Positions 1 to 5,521 of a DNA stretch of 7,598 nucleotides are shown here, in pieces. The translations under genes and the position numbers were made by a program. The DNA comes from Hydrogenothermaceae bacterium (lineage in GTDB: Bacteria > Aquificota > Aquificia > Aquificales > Hydrogenothermaceae): contig JALSSG010000235.1 of the NCBI GenBank assembly GCA_026984355.1, forward strand, positions 1 to 7,598, read 5' to 3'. How positions within the stretch are numbered: the first letter of the stretch is position 1; every line of letters begins with the position of its first letter. Under the pieces are notes generated by a model. It saw nothing but the letters and a program-made list of their open reading frames with translations. It searched no databases and was not told the origin of the DNA.

Positions 1-136
1 TGTATACTTTTTCTACAGCTTCTTTATCGAGAGCATTTGCTACTATGCCATAAAGGGTGTCTGTTTTTATTACTGCTAATTTACCTTCCTTTAAGAAAGA
101 TGTAATATCTTCTAAAGTTTGTGTAATCAGTGGCAT
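1..136 (-). CDS. tsaC: Threonylcarbamoyl-AMP synthase (YrdC/Sua5/TsaC family), 5' part only
   Basis: Forty-five codons of a minus-strand gene enter the window and the rest lies beyond the left edge. The start ATG (134-136) shares its A with the panB stop (TAATG), and I see no good Shine-Dalgarno sequence, so reinitiation after panB is the likely way in. The protein begins MPLITQTLEDI, then has GKLAVIKTDTLYGIVANAL (about residues 18-36). This matches the N-terminal signature of the YrdC/Sua5 fold, usually written PTDTVYGLxADA, followed by the expected Ala-Val and Tyr. These enzymes condense L-threonine, bicarbonate and ATP to threonylcarbamoyl-AMP, the first cytoplasmic step of t6A37 synthesis on tRNAs reading ANN codons. 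Here Lys replaces the commoner Pro before TDT. The fragment is too short to tell a TsaC (one domain) from a Sua5 (two domains) or from HypF-like YrdC domains, although HypF is unlikely because its YrdC domain is internal. Confidence 0.77.
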   Translation of the reverse strand, partial: MPLITQTLEDITSFLKEGKLAVIKTDTLYGIVANALDKEAVEKVY

Positions 137-927
137 TATTCGTATGTATGTTCTTTATCAGGAAATATTCCTTCCTGAACTTCCTGCTTGAATTTTTCTA
201 ATGATTCAACTATCAGCTTACCTGCTTCCATATACTTTTTTACAAATTTTGGAGTGGTTTCAAATATGCCAATAAGGTCATGTAAAACTAAAACTTGTCC
301 ATCTGTTTTGTTTCCAGCACCTATTCCTATTGTAGGTATCTCTAAAAATTCCGTAATCTCTTCTGCTAAATACGATGGAACAGCCTCTAATACAATAGAA
401 AAAACACCTGCCTGTTCTAAAATTTTAGAGTCTTTTATTATTTTCTTTTGCTGTTCTTTCGTTCTTCCTTGTACTCTATATCCTCCAAGAGCGTGGACAG
501 ATTGAGGCGTAAGACCTAAATGTCCCATAACTGGTATACCTACAGACACCATCTTTTCTACTATTTCTGCAATTTCTTCTCCACCTTCTAATTTTACAGC
601 ATTTGCCCCAGTTTCTTTTAAAATTTTTCCTGCATTTTTCACAGCTTCATCTTTGTTAACTTGATAACTCATAAACGGCATATCCACAATGATAAATGTA
701 TTTGGAGCTCCTTTTTTTACAGCTTTTGTATGATATATCATCTCTTCTAATTTTACTGGTAGTGTAGTTTCTTTTCCCTGAATAACCATCCCTAATGAAT
801 CACCTACTAATATACAATCAATACCAGCTTTTTCACAAAGCATTGCAGACCAATAGTCGTAAGTTGATATCATGGTTATCTTTTTTTTATTCTTCTTTGC
901 TTCTATAAAATCAAGTATAGTTTTCAT
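136..927 (-). CDS. panB: 3-methyl-2-oxobutanoate hydroxymethyltransferase (ketopantoate hydroxymethyltransferase)
   Basis: The protein has 263 residues, the normal PanB length. It transfers a hydroxymethyl group from 5,10-methylene-tetrahydrofolate to 2-oxoisovalerate to give ketopantoate, the first committed step of pantothenate and CoA synthesis in the cytoplasm. The TIM-barrel landmarks are all present: MISTYDYWSA (19-28), the metal ligands Asp43 (VGDSLGM), Asp82 (VDMPF) and Glu114 (VKLEGG), GHLGLTPQ (135-142), the presumed general base Glu181 (VLEAVP), and GIGAG (201-205). The ATG at 925-927 is well supported by the SD AGAAGG ending 6 nt upstream. That SD lies inside the last codons and stop of proA, so translation is probably coupled (3 nt between genes). 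The stop overlaps the tsaC start by one base. panC and panD are not in the window. No missing key residue is seen. Confidence 0.97.
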   Translation of the reverse strand: MKTILDFIEAKKNKKKITMISTYDYWSAMLCEKAGIDCILVGDSLGMVIQGKETTLPVKLEEMIYHTKAVKKGAPNTFIIVDMPFMSYQVNKDEAVKNAGKILKETGANAVKLEGGEEIAEIVEKMVSVGIPVMGHLGLTPQSVHALGGYRVQGRTKEQQKKIIKDSKILEQAGVFSIVLEAVPSYLAEEITEFLEIPTIGIGAGNKTDGQVLVLHDLIGIFETTPKFVKKYMEAGKLIVESLEKFKQEVQEGIFPDKEHTYE

Positions 928-930
928 TTT

Positions 931-2274
931 TCACCTTCTTTCACATGCAGTTTTATCTATCTCTACTACTTCTTCTTCTTTTGGAATACCAAAGTTATCT
1001 CTTATCTGTCCATTTCCAAATACTATATATTTTGGAATTGTAAGGTCTTTTAGTCCCATAGGACCTCTTACATGTATCTTATCAGTAGATATTCCCATTT
1101 CTGCACCAAGACCGAATTCGTTTCCATCTGTAAATCTGGTTGAAGCATTTATATAAACTGCGGCACTATCAACCTCATTTATAAATCTCATACCTTTAGT
1201 ATAATTTTCAGTAATTATAGAATCTGAATGTCCAGAACCATACCTGTTAATAAACTCTATAGCTTCATCAAGACTATCAACAACTTTTACAGCTATTATA
1301 AGGTCTAAGAACTCTTCATAATAATCTTCTTCTTTTGCTGGAACAATTTCTACATCGTGAGCTTCTGGGTCGTTTTGTAATATTTGAAGGCTTCTTTCAT
1401 CACATCTCATTTCAACTCCCGCTTTTCCATAATAATATGCTATTTTTGGAAGGAAATCTTTAGCTATTTGAGAATGAACTACTAGATTTTCTATAGCATT
1501 ACATACTGATGGTCTTTGAACTTTTGCATTATAGGCTATATTAAGAGCCTTTTCCATATCAGCTTCACTGTCAATATACAGATTACAAACTCCTTTGTAA
1601 TGCTTAATAACAGGCATTCTTGCATTTTCTGCTACTGCTTTAATTAGTCCTTCTCCTCCTCTTGGTATAGCTACATCTATATATTTATCAAGCTTTAGTA
1701 AAAGATTTACCGCTTCTCTATCTGTTGTGTCTACAAATTGAATAGCATCTTGTGGAAAACCTGTTTCTCTTGCTGCCTGTTTTATAATATCAACTAAAAT
1801 CCTATTTGAATTTATAGTTTCACTTCCTCCCTTTAGTATTACTGCGTTTGAAGATTTAATACATAAAGATGCTGCTTCAATAGTAACATTTGGCCTTGCT
1901 TCATATATAATCAAAATAGTTCCTAAAGGAACTCTCATCTGACCAATCTTTAATCCATTTGGTCTTGTCCACATATGAATAACTTCACCTACAGGGTCTG
2001 GTAGTGAGGCTACATCGTTTAGAACTTTTACCATTCCATCTATCCTTTTATCATTAAGAGCAAGTCTATCAAGTAAAGCTTTTGAATATCCTTTTCTTTG
2101 TGCTTCTTTTAAATCTTTTTGGTTTTCTTGAATAATCTCATCTTTTCTCTTTAATAAAAGCTCTGCTGTTTTTAATAGTGTATCGTTTTTTGTTTGAGTA
2201 TTTAATCTAAGAAGTTTTCTCTGTGATTTTTTTGCATTTTTTGCTATATGTTCTACGTACTCTTTTAGTTGCAT
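931..2274 (-). CDS. proA: Glutamate-5-semialdehyde dehydrogenase (gamma-glutamyl phosphate reductase)
   Basis: This is a 447-residue ALDH-superfamily enzyme that reduces gamma-glutamyl phosphate with NADPH to glutamate-5-semialdehyde, the second step of proline synthesis. Family motifs appear in order: VPLGTILIIYEARPNVT (115-131), NAVILKGGSE (143-152) for nucleotide binding, IPRGGEGLI (203-211), IKHYKGVCNLYID (223-235), the catalytic Cys258 in RPSVCNAIE (254-262), and the closing STRFTDGNEFGLGAEMGIST (378-397) and HVRGPMGL (401-408). E. coli ProA has 417 residues. The surplus is mostly a C-terminal tail after GNGQIR (420-425), about 22 residues, first acidic and then ending CERR. The ATG at 2272-2274 follows a GAGGT SD with 5 nt spacing. 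proB, the kinase that makes its unstable substrate, is not adjacent. It is the first gene of the proA-panB-tsaC run. Confidence 0.97.
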   Translation of the reverse strand: MQLKEYVEHIAKNAKKSQRKLLRLNTQTKNDTLLKTAELLLKRKDEIIQENQKDLKEAQRKGYSKALLDRLALNDKRIDGMVKVLNDVASLPDPVGEVIHMWTRPNGLKIGQMRVPLGTILIIYEARPNVTIEAASLCIKSSNAVILKGGSETINSNRILVDIIKQAARETGFPQDAIQFVDTTDREAVNLLLKLDKYIDVAIPRGGEGLIKAVAENARMPVIKHYKGVCNLYIDSEADMEKALNIAYNAKVQRPSVCNAIENLVVHSQIAKDFLPKIAYYYGKAGVEMRCDERSLQILQNDPEAHDVEIVPAKEEDYYEEFLDLIIAVKVVDSLDEAIEFINRYGSGHSDSIITENYTKGMRFINEVDSAAVYINASTRFTDGNEFGLGAEMGISTDKIHVRGPMGLKDLTIPKYIVFGNGQIRDNFGIPKEEEVVEIDKTACERR

Positions 2275-2353
2275 ATAACTTACCTCTTATTAAGATTTTT
2301 GGTATATTTTAAAGATGTTTAATAAAGCTAAATTTTCAAATTCAGATAATACA

Positions 2354-2362
2354 ATTATATCA
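2354..2362 (-). promoter_or_regulatory. Extended -10 promoter element upstream of proA
   Basis: Read on the minus strand this is TGATATAAT, a perfect extended -10 (TGn + TATAAT). The expected start is near 2347, giving a leader of about 73 nt before the proA ATG. No good -35 hexamer lies 16-18 bp upstream, which is tolerated in extended -10 promoters. The assignment is from sequence pattern only. In such A+T-rich DNA a chance match is possible, but the full TGn-TATAAT match in the right direction within a 112-bp divergent gap favours it. Confidence 0.45.
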
Positions 2363-2386
2363 AACCACTTTGTATAAGGAAGAATA

Positions 2387-2836
2387 ATGAAAGAAATAGT
2401 ACTTACAATTCACATTATTGTTGCTTCCTTCTGGATAGGAGGTATGCTCTTTATGGTTCTTGTCTTATCTCCTTACATAAGGAAACTACCTGACAGTATA
2501 ACTGCATACAAAGAGGTTGGAAGAAGATACAGTAGAATAGGAACTGTTATAGGTCTTCCACTTTTATTTATAACAGGTATCATTAACATGAAAAATATGG
2601 GTTTTTCTATTCATGAATTAATCAGCCCTTCAAATAACTATACTTTCACCTTACAGCATAAGGTACTTTTATTTTTAATAACATTTTTGCTTGCTTTGAT
2701 TCATGATTTTTACCTTGGAGAAAAATCTCATGAAAGCGAGAAATTAAGAAAAATAACAAGGATTGTTGGTGTTTTAAATTTAATTATTGGTATTGCTATT
2801 ATATACCTTGCAACCAGATTAAGATTTGGTGGATAA
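2387..2836 (+). CDS. Small four-helix membrane protein, CopD/HemJ-like
   Basis: The 149-residue protein is mostly hydrophobic, with four likely membrane helices at about 4-28, 51-68, 90-110 and 123-143. Helix 1 carries His9 and the run FWIGGMLF (15-22). Helix 3 begins LQHK (89-92) and has His106 in LIHDFYLG. A basic stretch KLRKITR (119-125) precedes helix 4. A helix-1 His followed by W-x-G-G, then a His/Lys pair and a second His in helix 3, resembles the CopD (PF05425) and HemJ/DUF families of small heme- or copper-associated membrane proteins. The membership is inferred from layout, and the substrate is unknown. The start at 2387-2389 has SD AAGGA (2376-2380), 6 nt away. It is the only plus-strand gene between proA and obg, and its last 18 bp overlap the obg 3' end. 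There is no copper-handling or heme gene nearby to support one role over the other. Confidence 0.72.
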   Translation: MKEIVLTIHIIVASFWIGGMLFMVLVLSPYIRKLPDSITAYKEVGRRYSRIGTVIGLPLLFITGIINMKNMGFSIHELISPSNNYTFTLQHKVLLFLITFLLALIHDFYLGEKSHESEKLRKITRIVGVLNLIIGIAIIYLATRLRFGG

Positions 2837-3850
2837 CTGTTCTTTGCTTTTTATTGCTTCATTTATTTGCTTTATCTTATTTATAAGTTCATCAACACCT
2901 TCTTTTGTAGCCAAAGATACAGGAATAAACGGATAACCTTTTTCACTAAAATAATCTTTTAGTTTCTTTATAAGAGATTTATCAGAAAGAATATCTATTT
3001 TATTCCCTACAACAATTTGAGGTTTCTCTAAAAGTTTTGGAGAGTAATTTGATAGTTCTTTATTGATAAGATTAAATGCTTCTATAGGGTCTTTATCTGT
3101 AAAATCTGAAATGTCTATCATATGGATGAGAAATTTTGTTCTTTCTATATGTCTTAAAAATTCGTGTCCTAAGCCAGCTCCCTGTGATGCTCCTTCTATA
3201 AGTCCCGGTATATCTGCTAAAGTAATAGAGTCCCCAATATCTAACTGTAATACACCTAAAACTGGAGTAAGGGTTGTAAAAGGATAATCAGCTATCTTTG
3301 GTTTTGCATGAGATAAGGTAGAAATTAAAGTAGATTTACCAGCATTAGGAAATCCTATAATACCTACATCTGCGAGAAGTTTTAATTCAAGTTCTATCCA
3401 TTTTTCTTCGCCTTTTTCTCCTTCCTCAGCAAAGTCCGGTGTTTGATTGGTTGGAGATTTAAAAGCTGCATTTCCTCTACCACCTTTACCACCTTTTGCT
3501 ACAATAACAGATTGACCATGCTTTGTCAGGTCAGCTATTATTTCTCCTGTATTAGCATCTTTTATAACTGTTCCAACAGGAACCTTTAAAATCAAATCCT
3601 CTGCTGATTTTCCATGTTTATTTGAACCTGAACCTGGTTGTCCATTTTTTGCCTTATAATGTCTTTTATACTTATAATCCATTAATGTCTGAAGTCTTTC
3701 ATCTGCTTGAATTATAACATTTCCACCTTTTCCCCCATTACCTCCAGCAGGTCCACCAAAAGGAACAAACTTTTCTCTACGAAAAGCTACACAACCTCTT
3801 CCACCATCTCCACCTTTTACAAAAATTTTTGCTTTATCTATGAACTTCAT
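2819..3850 (-). CDS. obg: Obg/CgtA-family ribosome-assembly GTPase
   Basis: The 343-residue protein has the complete Obg core. The glycine-rich Obg fold spans residues 1-158, with repeats such as VKGGDGGRGC (11-20), FGGPAGGNGGKGGN (31-44) and AKGGKGGRGNAAF (118-130). The GTPase domain follows: P-loop GFPNAGKST (166-174), switch I DYPFTTLTP (188-196), G3 DIPGLIEGA (213-221), G4 NKID (283-286) and a G5-like SLA (312-314). It stops at about 343, so the optional OCT domain found in some Gram-positive Obgs is absent, as in many bacteria. Obg proteins bind the 50S subunit and link its maturation to GTP and (p)ppGpp levels. The ATG at 3848-3850 has only a modest SD (AGGA, about 8-9 nt upstream). It appears to be a single-gene unit in this window. 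rplU and rpmA, frequent neighbours of obg, are absent here. Confidence 0.97.
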   Translation of the reverse strand: MKFIDKAKIFVKGGDGGRGCVAFRREKFVPFGGPAGGNGGKGGNVIIQADERLQTLMDYKYKRHYKAKNGQPGSGSNKHGKSAEDLILKVPVGTVIKDANTGEIIADLTKHGQSVIVAKGGKGGRGNAAFKSPTNQTPDFAEEGEKGEEKWIELELKLLADVGIIGFPNAGKSTLISTLSHAKPKIADYPFTTLTPVLGVLQLDIGDSITLADIPGLIEGASQGAGLGHEFLRHIERTKFLIHMIDISDFTDKDPIEAFNLINKELSNYSPKLLEKPQIVVGNKIDILSDKSLIKKLKDYFSEKGYPFIPVSLATKEGVDELINKIKQINEAIKSKEQLSTKS

Positions 3851-3887
3851 CTTTGTTTCCTGTTATAGTAATTTTTAGCCTCATTAA

Positions 3888-3896
3888 TTTATATCA
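3888..3896 (-). promoter_or_regulatory. Extended -10 promoter candidate upstream of obg
   Basis: On the minus strand the bases read TGATATAAA, an extended -10 with one mismatch to TATAAT. Transcription would start near 3881, about 30 nt before the obg ATG. A TTGAAA hexamer lies upstream but only 14 bp away, too close for a standard -35, so the TGn element is the stronger argument. A second ATGATATA copy lies 34 bp further upstream (3924-3931) with a poorer hexamer (TATACA). The call is from pattern alone. Confidence 0.4.
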
Positions 3897-3963
3897 TAAA
3901 TAATAGATTTCAATTAATAACTGTATATCATTAACATATGTAATATATAAATAAGGAGGAAAA

Positions 3964-4311
3964 ATGAAGATAAAGGGAAAAGCAGTACTACTACGAATAT
4001 TTATAGGCGAAAAAGACAAAGACCCTGAAACAAAGAAACCTCTTTATAAAAGAATTGTAGAAATTTTAAAAGAAAATAATATAGCTGGTGCTACAGTAAT
4101 TAGAGGAATTCTTGGCTTTGGAGCTTCTTCTAGAATACATGAAGTTTCTATACTTTCTTTATCTGAAGATTTACCAGTTATCATAGAAGTTGTAGATTAT
4201 AAAGAAAAAATTGAAAAAGTTCTTCCAAAAATTGAAAATTTAATAAAAAATGGCCTGATAACTATGGAAGATGTTAATGTGATTAAATATATAGGAAAGG
4301 AGAAAGGATAA
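3964..4311 (+). CDS. DUF190 family PII-like protein
   Basis: The 115-residue soluble protein matches the DUF190 family (PF02641) along its whole length. It opens with a strand KAVLLRIFIGEKDKD (6-20), then KPLYKRIVEILKEN (25-38), the hallmark AGATVIRGILGFGASSRIH (41-59) and DLPVIIEVVD (69-78), and ends with a helix and an ITMEDVNVIKY strand (99-109). The fold is ferredoxin-like and related to PII signalling proteins; the RGIxGFG turn sits where PII-like proteins form their ligand site. The ligand and target are unknown. In many genomes DUF190 genes sit next to crcB/fluC fluoride channels, but no such gene is seen here. The start is secure: SD AAGGAGG (3953-3959) lies 4 nt before the ATG. The gene ends 5 bp before the 3' end of the convergent tRNA-Asn gene. 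I found no convincing plus-strand promoter in 3851-3952. Confidence 0.9.
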   Translation: MKIKGKAVLLRIFIGEKDKDPETKKPLYKRIVEILKENNIAGATVIRGILGFGASSRIHEVSILSLSEDLPVIIEVVDYKEKIEKVLPKIENLIKNGLITMEDVNVIKYIGKEKG

Positions 4312-4316
4312 ATAAA

Positions 4317-4392
4317 TGGCTCCGGAGGAGGGATTCGAACCCCCGACCCGGCGGTTAACAGCCGCCTGCTCTGCCAGCTGAGCTACTCCGGA
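4317..4392 (-). tRNA. tRNA-Asn (anticodon GUU), CCA encoded
   Basis: Read on the minus strand, the cloverleaf is complete. The 7-bp acceptor is TCCGGAG/CTCCGGA, the D stem GCTC/GAGC, the anticodon stem GGCGG/CCGCC around loop CTGTTAA (anticodon GTT), the variable region GGGTC, and the T arm GGGGG-TTCGAAT-CCCTC (one G-U pair). The discriminator is G (4320) and CCA is encoded (4317-4319), making 76 nt. The stems are very G+C-rich against an A+T-rich background, as expected for a thermophile. Position 37 is A, the site of t6A modification in tRNAs reading ANN codons. The gene lies 49 bp downstream of bpsA on the same strand but has its own promoter candidate. No rho-independent terminator follows; the 3' flank enters the DUF190 coding end. 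Confidence 0.98.
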
Positions 4393-4406
4393 GCAATCAG
4401 ATAAAT

Positions 4407-4435
4407 AATATAACAAACACAGAAAAATTTTTCAA
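4407..4435 (-). promoter_or_regulatory. Promoter of tRNA-Asn (-35 and extended -10)
   Basis: On the minus strand: TTGAAA (4430-4435), exactly 17 bp spacer, TATATT (4407-4412), preceded by TGT so the -10 is also extended (TGn). The -10 ends 14 nt before the mature tRNA 5' end (4392), so the transcript would begin with a leader of only a few bases, to be trimmed by RNase P. The -35 lies only 6 bp past the bpsA stop region (4442-4444). This is the best-formed promoter in the window. Confidence 0.65.
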
Positions 4436-4441
4436 GAGGTT

Positions 4442-5518
4442 TTATGTTGTAGAACCTTCCTCATCTAAATAAAGCTCTCTAAATACTTCATCTTTTATCT
4501 GTTCATTTTCTCCTTTAAAACCTGGAAGAGCCTCTATTCTGTACCATGCAGACCTATACCATATATCTGTAGGAGATTTTTTTACAGGAGCAATTTGTGC
4601 CGCTCTTGTTTGCTCGTGATACTCCCAGTTCATATATGCATTAAAGTCTTGAATTATATCTGTTATAACCATTCCATAATCATTTAAAAGAGCTCTTTGA
4701 AACTGCTGCCATCTATTAATAGAAGAATCTCTAAGAGTTAAACCAAAGTATCCAGCTGAACCTTCACCTTTTAGAGCAGCTATACCTCTTGCTATAAATG
4801 CTTTAAATGCTTTTACTGTTTCTGGAGGGTCAGTTATAAACACATCAAATGCTCCAATCCATTCATCTGGAAAAGGATTTCTAAGGTCAAAAACTTTTGC
4901 TTCTGCATTGGTTATACCAAGCTCTTTAAATATTTTGTTATCAAACTCTATAGCTCTTTCGTCTATATCAAGAATTAAAACTCTTCTTGGAAGTCCTGTT
5001 AAAGCGACAGCAAGCCCTGTAAGGTCATCTTCTGCACCCATTACAAGTATATCTCTATCTCTTAAATCTTCTCTTGAATCAAGGAAAAGAACTCTTGATA
5101 TTGTTGTTTCTGGTGTCACACTTCCCTGGTCAAACTCCTGTATTGCTTTTGGTCTATCTTTTGTGAGTTGAAGGAATGTTCTATACCAGTCTTTGTTAGC
5201 ATAGAAAGGAATTCCTCTTCCTTCACAAGCCTGACAAGTATAATCCACATAAGGAGGGATTCCTAATTCCTTAATTAGCTCTAAACCTTTCTCTGTTAAA
5301 TAAAGCTCTTCATTTTCTATAGTTACAAACCCTTCCCTGATAAGAAGTTTTATAATTTCTGATGCTGCAGGTACTGGTTGGTCTGCATAATCAACAATTT
5401 TCCAAAAGTCTGAACTCACCTGTAAAGCTGCTAAAATTCTTTCTACACTTCTTCTATAGAGTTTTATATTTGTCTTTTCTGATGCTTCTTTTGCAATTTT
5501 TTCAATAATCTCTATCAT
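4442..5518 (-). CDS. bpsA: N4-bis(aminopropyl)spermidine synthase (branched-chain polyamine synthase)
   Basis: The 358-residue cytoplasmic enzyme matches the BpsA family. It uses decarboxylated SAM to add aminopropyl groups to a secondary amine of spermidine, giving branched tertiary and quaternary polyamines made by thermophiles. An N-terminal winged-helix-like region (about 20-88) is followed by a Cys pair CQACEGRG (95-102) and EFDQGSVTPETT (128-139). The Rossmann-type part follows: ILVMGAEDDLTGLA (157-170) with the acidic E-D-D cluster typical of BpsA, LILDIDERAIEFDN (181-194), FITDPPET (227-234), GRGIAALKG-like RGIAALKGEGSAGYFG (244-259) and VITDIIQDFNAYMNWEY (284-300). These run parallel to what I recall of Thermococcus BpsA. 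The ATG (5516-5518) follows SD GAGGTG inside the speE end, with TAG-TAA-ATG at the junction, indicating coupled translation with speE. A generic methyltransferase is the alternative, but the TDPPET and EDDLT motifs argue against it. Confidence 0.92.
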   Translation of the reverse strand: MIEIIEKIAKEASEKTNIKLYRRSVERILAALQVSSDFWKIVDYADQPVPAASEIIKLLIREGFVTIENEELYLTEKGLELIKELGIPPYVDYTCQACEGRGIPFYANKDWYRTFLQLTKDRPKAIQEFDQGSVTPETTISRVLFLDSREDLRDRDILVMGAEDDLTGLAVALTGLPRRVLILDIDERAIEFDNKIFKELGITNAEAKVFDLRNPFPDEWIGAFDVFITDPPETVKAFKAFIARGIAALKGEGSAGYFGLTLRDSSINRWQQFQRALLNDYGMVITDIIQDFNAYMNWEYHEQTRAAQIAPVKKSPTDIWYRSAWYRIEALPGFKGENEQIKDEVFRELYLDEEGSTT

Positions 5519-5521
5519 TTA

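Noticed and set aside
188..505. Open plus-strand frame of 105 codons opposite panB
   Set aside because: It is entirely antisense to a well-conserved panB, has no SD, and its translation resembles no family. The same reasoning removes the open frames at 872-1156, 3063-3287 and 4908-5171, which lie opposite panB/proA, obg and bpsA.
2813..2830. Inverted repeat ACCAGAT/ATTTGGT as a terminator between the convergent genes
   Set aside because: The stem is short with a G-U pair, and no U-run follows directly on either strand, so it does not meet rho-independent terminator criteria.
3934..3941. 8-bp palindrome ACATATGT upstream of the DUF190 gene as an operator
   Set aside because: It is too short and too A+T-rich to separate from chance in this intergenic region, and its flanks are not symmetric.
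4422..4433. Palindrome GAAAAATTTTTC after bpsA as a terminator
   Set aside because: It is pure A/T apart from the ends, has no loop, and overlaps the -35 and spacer of the tRNA-Asn promoter; it would not make a stable RNA hairpin.
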